Source: Eledone cirrhosa (Eukaryota > Mollusca > Cephalopoda > Octopoda > Eledonidae). Taken from it: a stretch of DNA of 64,000 nucleotides. The notes beneath the pieces were generated by a model, which saw only the letters and a list, made by a program, of their open reading frames with translations, was not told the DNA's origin and made no database searches. Shown one piece after another: positions 23,201 through 33,409 of the stretch; within the stretch, counting starts at the first letter, position 1, and each line of letters begins with the position of its first letter. The position numbers and the translations under genes are program-made. The stretch is taken from the NCBI GenBank assembly GCA_964016885.1, contig OZ024743.1:11773506-11837505 (forward strand), written 5' to 3'.

Positions 23201-23527
23201 TATAGCGAGGATACTGGGTTGTATGAATGTAACAATGGAGACATGGTTTGTGTGTATAATATTTAATTAACAATCTAACAGTATAGTTGACATGTCAATG
23301 AATAAACGAAAGAATGAAGCAAAGTTAGTAGTTACCGTTTTGATTGCCAGGCAAACGCGAGACGCCTGGCGAAGGCCAGGCGCCGGAAGGGCAAGTGAGA
23401 GGGAGAGAGCCGAAGGCTATTCGTTTTATAGGGCTCTGCCGGAAGTTACAGAAAGGGTTCTACTTCCCGTCTAGATGTTGTTAATCTATTGGGGTTGTGA
23501 GTCACAACAAGGGAGACAACCGCTACA
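23201..23527 (-). mobile_element. Solo LTR
   Basis: Starts TATAGCGAGGATACTGGG and ends GGGAGACAACCGCTACA, the same termini as the two LTRs of the element at 27702-29865, but diverged internally with a deletion near 23390. It is flanked by GGCG on both sides (23197-23200 and 23528-23531), a 4-bp target duplication. The minus orientation follows from the full element. A solo LTR is the usual product of recombination between two LTRs. Confidence 0.8.
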
Positions 23528-23964
23528 GGCGTATGTCTTTCTGGCATGACACCCATAATTTTGATTATCTTAATTTTGGATATAGATATATAAATATATT
23601 TCCTCCCGTTTCGTTGGTAGTAGGGTTCTTTTTTCCTTTCTCACATCTCACTCACGTCGGACGGTCTGTATTCTGAACGCTCATGAAATTAACCCAGCTT
23701 ATGCTGACCGGATAACCATGTTGCTTGTTTTTTTCCCTATCTTCGGTTTGCTTTTATCCTTCTATGTTGTTTACTTGTCTCACTCGCTTTACGCGACTCA
23801 CTTGTCCCAATAGCTTCTTTTAGTTATTGCTCGCACCAACCTGAGGTATATGATTTTTAATGCGATGAAATACCAATGATGGTTGGCAAATCACTGACGA
23901 GGGACTAATTTTATAATATGTAACCCATGTGCAACCACGCAGTATTCCCCTTTCTTCTCATGTG

Positions 23965-23965
<1 letters not shown>
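23528..23965. other. Intergenic sequence
   Basis: No gene or repeat recognised between the solo LTR and the TA tract. Confidence 0.5.

Positions 23966-24033
<68 letters not shown>
23966..24033. repeat. (TA)n microsatellite
   Basis: A pure 68-bp TA tract at the 3' end of the minus-strand LINE remnant; its last units run into the TACTCTTTTACTCTTTTAC tail of that element. Confidence 0.95.
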
Positions 24034-24034
<1 letters not shown>

Positions 24035-25593
24035 TCTTTTACTCTTTTACCTGTCCCAGCCATTCGGCTGAGGCCATGCTGGGGCACCGCCCTTGTTGCT
24101 ACACATTTTATCTCCAGCCTGTATTGGTTGGCCACTGGTGCAAGAGGGAGTTTGTTGCTGCTGCCCTTAGATTTCCCTCGTGCCTTGCTGTGGGCTCATC
24201 CGGGATCCTGGATAGCAAGGTGTCGAGATGTTTCTTGAAGACATCCACCTCCACACCATGTAGATCTGTCAGATACTTTCGCACCACGCATTGACGTCCT
24301 GTTCGAAGTTTTTGGCCTCCGCTTTGCTACCTCTATGGGTAGGGCATATTGTGCCTTCTTTCAGCTCCCTGGGTAGTATACCGCTAGCCAAGGACCTTCT
24401 GAAGAGCGTCTTCAGTGGAGTTGCTAAGGCCCGCTTACATGTTTTTAAGAGGACTACTGGGAATCCATCAGGTCCAGCAGCTGAGTGTGTTCTAATTTCA
24501 TCTATGGCGTATACCACATCCTCCTCCGTTATGTCTATTTGGTTGATGGCCGCCATTTCTTCATGTAGTGTTGTGGCATCAAAGAACTCCTCTGGCTTTG
24601 TTATTTGCATGTGCCTCAGTGGACATGTGAACACACTTTTGTACTGTTCGTTCAGTATTTCACATATCTCTTGGGTATTCTCGGTTAATGAACCGTCTGA
24701 ATGGAAGAGTGGCCCAATCTTGCAGTGTACCGAGGCAGTTTCTTTTGCAAATTTAAAGAAGGCTTTCGGGTTTGTTTTAATATTTTCTATGGCCTTGCTT
24801 TCTTTCTTTTCCCTCTCATTTTCATGAGAAAGTTCGAGTGCAATCTCGGTGTTAAGTAGTGCACGTTTCAAATAGGATTCTTTCTTGTTTTTGTTTTCTT
24901 ACTGTGCATTCAACTGGTTTGAGAGCTTGGTTCTACGTCTCATAAGGATAGTCCTATCTCTGGGAATAAGAATTTTGTGTCTGTTTGCCTTTTTCTCTGG
25001 GACAAACATTTTGCATATAGTGTGTATCGTTGTCATGAAGTGTTGAAATTGTGTGTTGGTGTCTTGTGTGGCGGTGTTTTCGCTCCATATTTACTTCCGG
25101 ATTTCTCTCTTAATCTTTTTCTTGATGGCTGTGTCTCTGTTGGTTCTCTCGGACCACATATCATTAGTTCTACTAAGTTATGATCCGAGAGAATTGTTGG
25201 TGTCACCTTTAAATTGTGGATGAGCACTTCGTTGTTTGTAAACAGAGCTCCAGGGCATTTTTGCCTCTTGTTGGGAGGAGTACTGCTTGTTCCATGAACA
25301 GCCTGTGTGTGAGGGCCAGCAGGGATTCCGTCTGTCTCTATTCTATTGACGTCATTCCAGGGAGGAGGTGGCCCTCAGGCCATTTGACCTTTGGCAGGTT
25401 GAAGTCTCCCAGCAGTTGAATGTTGAGACCCTGGTCCAGTTTGTCAAGGACCTCTTCTATCCTACTGAGGCTATCCTCAAATTTACCCTCATGACTGGGG
25501 GCATCAGGCGGCCGATATGTGACACATATTACTGTCTTTAGTTGCTTCATATGTACTATCAGTGTGACACAGACAGAGTTTGAATATGTAATA
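24034..25593 (-). mobile_element. CR1/Jockey-type LINE, 5'-truncated and internally deleted
   Basis: Minus-strand order: the end of an endonuclease domain (YRPPDA, then LLGDFNLPKVKWPEG, about 25585-25340), a linker, the N-terminal part of the reverse transcriptase (NPKAFFKFAKETAS, SAAGPDGFPVVLLK, about 24871-24310), and then, with the catalytic palm missing, the C-terminal FKKHLDTLLSRIPDEPT with NSLLHQW and a stop near 24113. The tail reads GTAAAAGAGTAAAAGAGT. No motif A, B or C (no YADD/FADD) remains, so the copy is dead. The missing palm distinguishes it from the related element at 35741. Confidence 0.8.
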
Positions 25594-25795
25594 TGAAAAA
25601 GTATGACCCCGACGGCAGAGTTCAAGCCGTTTCGACGGCTATTTCTGGACTGAAATTTCTGGAGTCCAGAAATAGCCGTCGAAACGGCTTGAGCTCTGCC
25701 GTCGGGGTCATACTTTTTCCTATTACCCACTCTACTAAGTATTGAGTACTCTGGTACGTTATGGTCCATCTGGTTCCTTACCACATTTCCTTCGT
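25594..25795 (-). mobile_element. Foldback element, dispersed copy of the array foldback
   Basis: Two arms of about 60 bp (AAAAAGTATGACCCCGACGG and its mirror) containing AGCCGTTTCGACGGCT, followed by a 75-bp arm-free part ending ACATTTCCTTCGT. The same organisation in reverse orientation forms the 190-bp foldbacks at 49131, 51972 and 54818. It sits exactly at the broken 5' end of the LINE remnant. Confidence 0.85.
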
Positions 25796-25833
25796 TATAT
25801 ATATATATGTATATATATGTATAGATATGTGTG

Positions 25834-25836
<3 letters not shown>

Positions 25837-25875
<39 letters not shown>
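25837..25875. repeat. (TA)n microsatellite
   Basis: A short TA tract separating the foldback from the next LINE derivative. Confidence 0.9.
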
Positions 25876-25879
<4 letters not shown>

Positions 25880-26480
25880 AGGTCACCAGTTGGTGCTACT
25901 GATAACATGTATCTCAGTACAACCTGTCACATGGTCGGGTCGTTGGCGACTAAACTGGCAACCCCAACAAGGTTTCTTGGTGAGGAGGGTGACTTTGGAC
26001 ATCCTGCAGGACTAAGAACAAAACCTGTCAAAGGGCAAAGGAGCTCTTAAGAGTCAATGACCATCCAAAATCACCGGGAGAGATGACCCCTTAGCCTTTG
26101 TCAAGGCAGAATTCTAGAAGGAAAACTCTGATATAACACCTGCAACCCTGATGGTATCCAATGATGTTGACTTGTTCTTCTTTTTAGTAAATAACATCTT
26201 GGTTAAGAGAGTGGGACTGGCTTTGTGCAGTGCCTTTGCTCACTATAAAAGCTTCACGGCACAGGCATTGCTTTATATCTGGAGATCTCTCTGCACTTGT
26301 CGTCACATGGTACCATGAGCCCAGCACTATGTGTCAATAATTGTCACAGGTGTAGTGTTTGTACCAGAGTTTTCAAGTCGCTGGCTGGACTAAAAAGTCA
26401 CACTCGTTCAGCGCATCGGTAGGGGTTCTCCTACAAGGATATAAAGTAGTGGCCGTACTCGAAAACGAGTTGGCAGCCAC
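25876..26480 (+). mobile_element. Internally deleted derivative of the zinc-finger LINE, copy A
   Basis: The left part (about 26080-26270) matches the 5' UTR of the LINE at 31.4 kb: CCTTTGTCAAGGCA, ATGATGTTGACTTGTTCTTC and GAGAGTGGGACTGGCTTTG. The right part (26330-26425) encodes only its last C2H2 finger (CSVCTRVFKSLAGLKSHTR, then AHR and a stop). The end, GGCCGTACTCGAAAACGAG and GCAGCCACCA, matches the LINE 3' terminus at 35568-35600. The endonuclease and polymerase are gone. Compared with copy B at 38832 it has about 190 bp more at the 5' end. Confidence 0.8.
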
Positions 26481-26481
26481 C

Positions 26482-26532
26482 ATATATATATGTATGTATG
26501 TATGTGTATGTATATGTGTATGTATGTATATG

Positions 26533-26563
<31 letters not shown>

Positions 26564-26592
26564 ATGTATGTATGTGTGTATATGTATGTATG

Positions 26593-26625
<33 letters not shown>

Positions 26626-26642
26626 GTATATGTATGTATATG

Positions 26643-26683
<41 letters not shown>

Positions 26684-26737
26684 GTATGTGTGTATATATA
26701 TGTATGTATATATATAGATATATGTATGTATGTTTTC
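26482..26737. repeat. (TGTA)n/(TATA)n microsatellite
   Basis: A tetranucleotide tract immediately 3' of LINE derivative A, as at the 3' end of the full LINE (35604). It is probably an expanded element tail. Confidence 0.95.
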
Positions 26738-27701
26738 TCTTTCTCTTAATTTCGAGTATATTTTTTTGACCGGCCACCTTCCTGGTGGCAAGGTTGTAAA
26801 AGAAAAGAAATTGTCATCCCTTGAATCGCAAGAATGTTTTGCAATACATACATACATAAATAAAATGATTGTTTGTATGCTTCATATAATACTTTGTTAA
26901 GCTCGTAGCTCCACTGTGTACAACGGTTGTAATTGCGATTTGGTCGAAGGAGACTTGTACTTTTTGCCATGATGAGTTCGTCTATTCACTAATATTTCGT
27001 ATTTATTTTTCAAAATAGTCGATGATCTTCTTTAAAAGTTACGACAAAGTTCTGTCAGAATCAAATTTAAAGTTATTCACAGCTTGGGTAATATTTCTTT
27101 TCAGTTAGTTTTTAATTCTACAACTGTGTTTTAAACGTTGTTCTTGAATCGTTTGAATCGAGAACAAAAAGAACCGTTACTTAGTATATTCCTTTATGAA
27201 TGTAATATAATATAACAACGCTGTATTTATATGTTAAAGTTTATGTATCATTCATATAAATAGGTGTTCTACAACCTATTCACAACATATTCACAGTTCA
27301 AACACTTATATTTTTGTTTCTGAATCGAAAACGTTACTTGTATATTTCTTTATAAATGTAATATAACAACGTTGCATTTATATGTTAAAGTGTATGTATC
27401 GTTCATATATCATAAGTGTATGAATCGTTCATATAAATAGGTGTTTTACAACACACTTACAGTTCAAACACTTATGTAGAATTATTGTATGTAATCTTAC
27501 CGCGTAATGTAGCTCAACTTTTTCCAATATATGGTATGTTGCCTTCATGTAAGCCGTAATTACACACGTTCGATTATCGGACACTGCCCACAACGGTCGC
27601 CATTTTATGTATGTATGTATGTATGTGTGTATGTATGTATATATATGTATATATGGATGTTTATATATGTATATATATATTTTACATTTTACATTTACTT
27701 A
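26738..27701. repeat. Intergenic sequence with a roughly 140-bp direct repeat and a short (TATG)n
   Basis: About 27170-27310 and 27335-27480 are diverged direct copies: both hold TTTATATGTTAAAGT followed by a TATGTATC-GTTCATATA type block and TAGGTGTT. A (TATG)n tract lies at 27604-27680. No gene seen. Confidence 0.65.
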
Positions 27702-28067
27702 TATAGCGAGGATACTGGGTGTATGAATGTAACAAAACGAGACATTGTTTGTGTATATAATATTTAATTAACGGTAGATAGAATACTTGACATGTCAAAG
27801 ATAGATGTTAGAATGAAACAAAGTTAGTAGTTACCGTTTTGATTGCCAGGCAAACGCGGCTGGCAGAGGGCGCCTGGCTAAGGCCAGGCGCCTGTTGGCC
27901 AAATTAATGGCAGAGCCAAATGAGAAGACTCTTGACCTGGTGCCGAAAAGGCAAAGAGAGAGAGGAAGCTTAAAGTTGTTAGTTTTATAGGGCTCTGACC
28001 GGAAGTCGTAGAAAGGGTCCCACCTCCCGTCTAGATCCCAATCAAAACAAGGGAGACAACCGCTACA
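27702..28067 (-). repeat. 3' LTR (minus-strand element)
   Basis: Plus-strand ends TATAGCGAGG and CCGCTACA, near-perfect 7-bp inverted termini. Contains GTTTTGATTGCCAGGC and a GGCGCCTGG palindrome. Matches the LTR at 29498 almost base for base. Confidence 0.88.
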
Positions 28068-28080
28068 TAACCTCCCGCCA
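28068..28080 (-). other. Polypurine tract candidate
   Basis: The minus strand reads GGCGGGAGGTTA directly against the 3' LTR, where a plus-strand-priming polypurine tract is expected. Confidence 0.55.
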
Positions 28081-29100
28081 GAATTTTAGTGTATAAAAAT
28101 CGAAATGAAAATATGTAGCAAGTTGGCGAGAATGTTGTAACAGGCATGAAAATTACGACAAAAGAATGTTTGGAAAAATCAATGATAGATATCAAGGTAG
28201 CCAACCGCTCTTGGCCAGAGAACGACTGGACATCCATCTATCCATCACCCAAAGATACAATGTAATAAAGTAAAAGTAATAGAAGAGCTCAAAGTTCAAA
28301 ATATAGTTCACAGGTGTGCAATCACATGACAGAAAGTGTGTTCCAGAGAATGAATGCAGGTGGTTTCTGTTCTGTGGTATATCGTGAAATTTCCAACCTC
28401 CGAATGGATTTTCTCACAGGAAGAGTGCTGCAAAAATGAATTCTCTGGCTTTGGTGAAGCTGTATTGATGTATTGCTGTTGCTGTTATATTGCTGTTGCT
28501 GCTGCTGTTGTCTCGCTGAGTGAGCGTATTCGGTGTTTAAATTCACAGTAAAAAAATTTTTTTTTAGAAAAAAATGAGTTGCGCAAAGTGCTAGAAATAG
28601 CAGCCGAAGTTGATGGTCGATGTTGAGAATGCGTTGACCTGGAAGGGTCAAGAGGCCAGCGACCAGAGAAATAAGCATTCTTAATAAATGCGCGGTTATC
28701 AACGGTAAATTTACATTGTAAATTTATAAACCGGCAAATAGAAGAATATAGCTTAAGGCTGAAGAATCCTTGGGGGAGAAATGCTATCTCTGGCGTGCGG
28801 CTGTCTGTGAGTAGAGACATCTCAGTGAATCGAGAATTTATGCTGCCTACACGTGCCAATACAAGGTTGAAAAAAAATATTTCTAACGCTCGAGAAAATG
28901 ATAGTGCAATTTTGAAAGTGACAATGATGAAAAAGAAAGGCTTCAATCAGCATAATTATAGGTGTGAACTTTGGAAAAAAACAAAAAACTTGAACGATGA
29001 AGAAAACGATGAACAAAAGGCAATGGTTCATCGAAAATAAATGTTCCTGTTGAAATGTTTTTTAAAGAATATCAAATTTCTTTTTTTTTTTGTGTGTTTT
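28081..29100 (-). other. Internal region of the LTR element without gag/pol
   Basis: Minus-strand open frames of 126 and 153 codons overlap here (28322-28702 and 28485-28946). They show no CCHC knuckle, no protease D-S/T-G motif and no polymerase motif, and I treat them as chance frames. A Gln-rich stretch comes from a (CAG)n-like run near 28485-28510. Confidence 0.5.
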
Positions 29101-29292
29101 GAAAGAGTTCGTTGTAAGAAACGAGAAACATATATATATATCGTGAAATGTTTTTTTTTGTTTTGAAAGTGTTCGTTGTAAGAAACGAGAAACATATATA
29201 TATATCGTGAAATGTTTTTTTTTGTTTTGAAAGTGTTCGTTGTAAGAAACGAGAAACATATATATATATATTGGTGAAATGCGACAGTTAAT
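29101..29292. repeat. Three tandem copies of a 64-bp unit
   Basis: GAAAG(A/T)GTTCGTTGTAAG begins copies at 29101, 29165 and 29229; each continues into AAACGAGAAACATATATATA and a T-rich spacer. It lies in the leader of the minus-strand LTR element, about 200-400 nt after the primer site. Confidence 0.9.
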
Positions 29293-29444
29293 TGATGCGT
29301 GAGAGAAAAAGTATGTCTGTGCGAATTCCACATGTGCGTGTGTGCGTGTCCTTGAGTATTTTCATAGTTTGTCGCTAAATTTGCTGTGTATTCGTAATGT
29401 TACTCACAAAACCAGATGTGCTATTTTTTTCTTTTTTTGAGGGG

Positions 29445-29496
29445 TGACCCTTATAGCGATGAACGGCTGCGTGTTCGTATCACGTCAGGGTTACCA
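29445..29496 (-). other. tRNA-Trp-type primer binding site with tRNA-like surround
   Basis: The minus strand from 29496 reads TGGTAACCCTGACGTGATAC and continues GAACACGCAGCC. This is the reverse complement of a tRNA-Trp 3' end plus CCA, with about 29 of 32 positions matching, far beyond the usual 18 nt. On the plus strand, TGACCCT at 29445 can pair with AGGGTTA before CCA, closing an acceptor-like stem around a T-arm (GCGTG-TTCGTAT-CACGT). The D and anticodon arms are missing. Confidence 0.7.
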
Positions 29497-29497
29497 A

Positions 29498-29865
29498 TAT
29501 AGCGAGGATACTGGGTGTATGAATGTAACAAAACGAGACATTGTTTGTGTATATAATATTTAATTAACGGTAGATAGAATACTTGACATGTCAAAGATAG
29601 ATGTTAGAATGAAACAAAGTTAGTAGTTACCGTTTTGATTGCCAGGCAAACGCGGCTGGCAGAGGGCGCCTGGCTAAGGCCAGGCGCCTGTTGGCCAAAT
29701 TAATGGCAGAGCCAAATGAGAAGACTCTTGACCTGGTGCCGAAAAGGCAAAGAGAGAGGAAGGAAGCTTAAAGTTGTTAGTTTTATAGGGCTCTGACCGG
29801 AAGTCGTAGAAAGGGTCCCACCTCCCGTCTAGATCCCAATCAAAACAAGGGAGACAACCGCTACA
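29498..29865 (-). repeat. 5' LTR (minus-strand element)
   Basis: Same termini as the LTR at 27702. On the minus strand it would hold the promoter, but no clear TATA box stands out. A 2-bp difference in a GA-rich run (around 29756) is the main length change between the two LTRs. Confidence 0.88.
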
Positions 29866-29869
29866 CTTA

Positions 29870-30424
29870 CATCTCAATATAACATGGCTAAAATTCAAAT
29901 TTTGCAAAGAGAAGAAAACGGTCAATTGAACTAGATACATCGCACTGTCCCCCGCCACCACAATAACGTCTACACTCTCTCCCCACCATCACATGTCATT
30001 ACCCTATCTAGACTAAAGTCATCGACCTGTTGTCAAACTCTCTACTCTCTGTTGAATGTGTATATATATATATATGTATGTATATGTGTGTATATACATC
30101 ACTCAGGCAAACGACCAGATTTCAACCCCAACATCTACAACAACAACACCGGCACTAATGTTTACAGCAACAACAGCTTCAGGATGAACTGAAATGAACA
30201 TTTACAACAACAACAACAACAACAGCGGCATCAAAAGATAAAAAAAAAAAGAAAGGGAAGGGAAAAAAAAGGAAAAAAAACAACTCAAAATAACAAAACA
30301 CACACACACGCACACAACACAACAACATCAACTGCCACCACCACCACTACCGCCGCCGCCATCACCATCACCAGCCTTAAGACCGGGCCTTAAGAAAACA
30401 ACTTTAATAATAATTTTTCTGCTT
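29870..30424. other. Intergenic sequence, CAA-rich
   Basis: Contains a short (TA)n at 30060-30074, (CAA)n-like runs at 30130-30230, A-rich runs at 30240-30280 and CCACCACCACC near 30336-30370. No gene. Confidence 0.6.
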
Positions 30425-30560
30425 TTGGCACGGATCCAGCGACTGGCTCAGCGCATCACTGGTACTCTCTTTTGTTGACTCCGTGGGGATGAAAGGCAAG
30501 GTTGACCTCGGCGGGATTTGAGGTCAGAGCGTGGAGGGCTGTGACTCTATGCTGTAAAGC
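30425..30560 (-). mobile_element. SINE fragment
   Basis: Minus-strand reading gives CAAATCCCGCCGAGGTCAAC followed by CTTTCATCCCCACGG, the middle of the same SINE family as at 13862, here diverged and lacking the tail. Confidence 0.65.
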
Positions 30561-30662
30561 AATTATAATAATACTGGACTGTAGTACGATCGGCTTCAAC
30601 TATACAAACTCTTGAAAGTCAACAGTTGACATAATCTTGTAATCTTGTATCAGTAATGACGG

Positions 30663-30665
<3 letters not shown>

Positions 30666-30750
<85 letters not shown>
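30666..30750. repeat. (TA)n microsatellite
   Basis: A pure 85-bp TA tract. Confidence 0.95.
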
Positions 30751-30753
<3 letters not shown>

Positions 30754-30835
30754 AAAGTTTTATTTAAAATTGTTGGGTTACAACAAGTAAATATTTTATA
30801 ACTGATATAAAGCACTCGACAAGTTTTTGGAGTAG

Positions 30836-31180
30836 ATATACGATATTAAACAAATGGAAACTATATTTATAAAACCATATTTATTTCATTATACATATTT
30901 CAGGGATACCATATTAAAAATATGGCATGCCTTCGTCAGATAAAATACAATATATAACCAGTTTTATAAATAATTTTGACGTACCATAAATATAGCGACC
31001 ATTAAGGTAGGAGGCTTAATGGTCGCTATATTTATGGTACGTCAAAATTATTTATAAAACTGGTTATATATTGTATTTTATCTGACGAAGGCATGCCATA
31101 TTTTTAATATGGTATCCCTGAAATATGTATAATGAAATAAATATGGTTTTATAAATATAGTTTCCATTTATTTAATATCG

Positions 31181-31185
<5 letters not shown>
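30836..31185. mobile_element. 350-bp foldback element with 171-bp arms
   Basis: The left arm (30836-31006) and right arm (31015-31185) are inverted copies with only a few mismatches and an 8-bp loop GTAGGAGG. Each arm contains CTTCGTCAGATAAAATAC or its mirror. A single diverged arm of the same family is at about 45700-45850. No protein is encoded. Confidence 0.9.
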
Positions 31186-31220
<35 letters not shown>

Positions 31221-31369
31221 TGAGTAGAGTAGCGTGTGTGTGTTTGTTTGTATGTATGAGTGTTGCTGTGTGCGCGCATATGTATGCGCGTGTGTGTGTC
31301 GTACGTATAAGTGTCAATAAGTGATTTTTTTTTTTTTTTTTTTTGCGCGGGGACATAGAAATAATCGGG
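31186..31369. repeat. (TG)n and poly(T) tracts
   Basis: A (TG)n run at about 31190-31218, interrupted TG/TA-rich sequence, and a T20 run near 31326-31344 at the 5' edge of the next LINE. Confidence 0.9.
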
Positions 31370-31647
31370 CTGGATGCCCGATCGCGCAGTTAAACCACTG
31401 GGAGTGAAGAACCCCTAGCCCTTGTCAGGGCATTCTTCTAGGAGAAGGCATCTCAGGAAACTGGGTTAACTCCGACATAAAACCTGCGGTTCAGTAGTTA
31501 CCGATGATGTTGATCTTTTCTTCTTTTCAGTTATAGCTACTGTCGCTCAGAGAGTGGGATTGGCTCAGTGCACAGTCTTTCCTCACTTTAAAAATATTCG
31601 TCACGCACAGGCATTGCACGAGTGCATTATAATTATTAATAGTGTAC

Positions 31648-31683
<36 letters not shown>

Positions 31684-31717
31684 TATTATTACTTTTTTTT
31701 TTTTTTTCCCCAATTCA

Positions 31718-33397
31718 ATGATGTTCCAGAACAATATAAAAGAGATAATTGGCAATTTAGGTTCTGGAACAAAAAAGATCATTGGCAATAAGGGCAGGGG
31801 CCCCAGGTTATCACAGCCTGGGCCCGCTCGTCATCGTGCCATTGTAATAGAGCCAAACAAGGCATTTAGTCTTGGCTGCTGGAACGTACGGACGCTGCTT
31901 GACAGGGATTCCTTGGGGCGTCCTGAACGAAGGACCGCTCTTGTTGCAAAGGTGCTTCGACGTTACGATCTTGACATCGTGGCTTTATCTGAGACGAGGC
32001 TAGCTGGAGATGGTCATCTTACGGAATTTTGTGGAGAATATACATTCTTCTGGAAAGGAAGAGATGAAGGAACCAGAAGAGAGGCTGGGGTAGGATTTGC
32101 TGTTAAGACTGTGCTTGTCAACAAATTAGAAGAATTCCCAGTAGGGATTAGTGAGCGTCTTATGTCCATGAGAGTTCCGCTGGACAAGGGAAGATATGCT
32201 ACCCTGTTGAGTGTGTATGCTCCAACTATGAGTTCTGTCGATGAGGAAAAGGTGTCCTTTTACCATGCCTTGAAAGGTGTTTTAAGAAATATCCCTCAGG
32301 TAGACAAAGTCATCGTGCTTGGTGACTTTAATGCTAGAGTGGGTAGGGATTTTAACACATGGAATGTAATCGGAAGGCATGGGGTGGGAAAGTGTAACAG
32401 CAATGGTATGCTCCTGCTGCAGATGTGTGAGGAGCTGGATCTGTGTGTTACCAACACCATGTTCCAACAAAAGAACAAATTCAAGACCACATGGATGCAT
32501 CCTGCATCTAAGGAATGGCATCTTTTGGACTACGTCCTAGTCAGGATGCGTGACAGACAGGATGTGCAGTGTGTTCGTGTTCTTCGTGGAGCTGAGTGCT
32601 GGGCGGACCACCGCCTGGTACGCGCAAAAGTGAAACTAATCACTAAACGTAAAATCCGGGCTCCTGGTGTTGCCCTGCCCAAAAGATTGAATGCTGCTCG
32701 TCTTAAGGATAAAAATGTGAAGAGGACATTGGAAGAAGAGATGCAGGCTGCAGATCTTGGTGAGGATTGGCCGACCCTTAAAAAGTCGGTTTATGATGTA
32801 GGCAGGCGTGTTCTGGGATTGGCGCAGAGGAAACATCAGGACTGGTTTGATGAGAATGATGTACATATAGAAGACTTGTTGGCTGATAAGAGGCGTGCTC
32901 TGTCACGCTACTTGACGGCAAAACCACAGGAGAGGAATACGTTGCATGAGGAACTCAGGGATGTAAAATCACGTGTTAGGCGGAGTCTTTCTCAGATGAA
33001 GGATCGGTGGTGGAGTGAGAAGGCTGGTGAGATACAAACTGCGTCTGATTCCAATAACACAAAGCTGTTGTACAGTCTCTTGCGTGAGGTTTATGGACCG
33101 TTTTCTTCTCTGGTGACACCGCTTCGCAGCAAGGATGGCAAAGAACTTCTTCGTGACTCACAAGGAATTCTACGAAGGTGGCGAGAGCACTTTGATGATC
33201 TTTTGAATCAGCCGTCTGTCGTCAGGGAAGATTTCCTCAATCTCATTCCAGAAAGTCCTGTGAAAGTAGCTCTCGCAGAACCTCCGACGCTTGTGGAGGT
33301 TGCAGTGGCTATTTCGAAGCTGAACAGTGGAAGATCTCCAGGTATGGATGGCATACATGCTGAGCTCCTACAATATGGTGGTGAGAGACTCCTGTAA
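31718..33397 (+). CDS. LINE endonuclease and start of RT (ends at premature TAA)
   Basis: 559 codons. Endonuclease motifs: LGCWNVRTLL (N), ALSETRLAG (E), LLSVYAPTM (Y), VLGDFNARVG (D/N), LLDYVLVR (D) and WADHRLV (H), about residues 50-310. A linker of about 200 residues rich in K/R and E follows, then the first RT block (KLNSGRSPGMDGIHAELLQ). The TAA at 33395-33397 interrupts a frame that continues unchanged at 33398 with LRSLFGRIWANESVPEDW. One base change (for example from CAA) explains the break. Start chosen at the first ATG after the (ATT)n/poly(T) leader. Confidence 0.85.
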   Translation: MMFQNNIKEIIGNLGSGTKKIIGNKGRGPRLSQPGPARHRAIVIEPNKAFSLGCWNVRTLLDRDSLGRPERRTALVAKVLRRYDLDIVALSETRLAGDGHLTEFCGEYTFFWKGRDEGTRREAGVGFAVKTVLVNKLEEFPVGISERLMSMRVPLDKGRYATLLSVYAPTMSSVDEEKVSFYHALKGVLRNIPQVDKVIVLGDFNARVGRDFNTWNVIGRHGVGKCNSNGMLLLQMCEELDLCVTNTMFQQKNKFKTTWMHPASKEWHLLDYVLVRMRDRQDVQCVRVLRGAECWADHRLVRAKVKLITKRKIRAPGVALPKRLNAARLKDKNVKRTLEEEMQAADLGEDWPTLKKSVYDVGRRVLGLAQRKHQDWFDENDVHIEDLLADKRRALSRYLTAKPQERNTLHEELRDVKSRVRRSLSQMKDRWWSEKAGEIQTASDSNNTKLLYSLLREVYGPFSSLVTPLRSKDGKELLRDSQGILRRWREHFDDLLNQPSVVREDFLNLIPESPVKVALAEPPTLVEVAVAISKLNSGRSPGMDGIHAELLQYGGERLL

Positions 33398-33409
33398 CAT
33401 CTTCGCTCT

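Larger units (their letters stand above)
27702..29865 (-). mobile_element. Non-autonomous LTR retrotransposon (TRIM-like)
   Basis: Two nearly identical LTRs (27702-28067 and 29498-29865) flank 1430 bp with no gag or pol. CTTA is duplicated on both sides (27698-27701 and 29866-29869). A tRNA-Trp-type primer site adjoins the right LTR on the minus strand and a purine-rich tract adjoins the left LTR, so the element reads right to left. Only a few differences, including one small indel near 29756, separate the LTRs, so the insertion is recent. Mobility would need enzymes supplied by another element. Confidence 0.85.

Noticed and set aside
23292..23474. 60-codon ORF in the solo LTR
   Set aside because: It lies wholly inside the LTR and is not open in the two LTRs at 27702 and 29498.
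28322..29333. gag-like gene inside the LTR element
   Set aside because: Minus-strand frames show no zinc knuckle, protease or capsid-like features and depend on low-complexity or tandem-repeat sequence.
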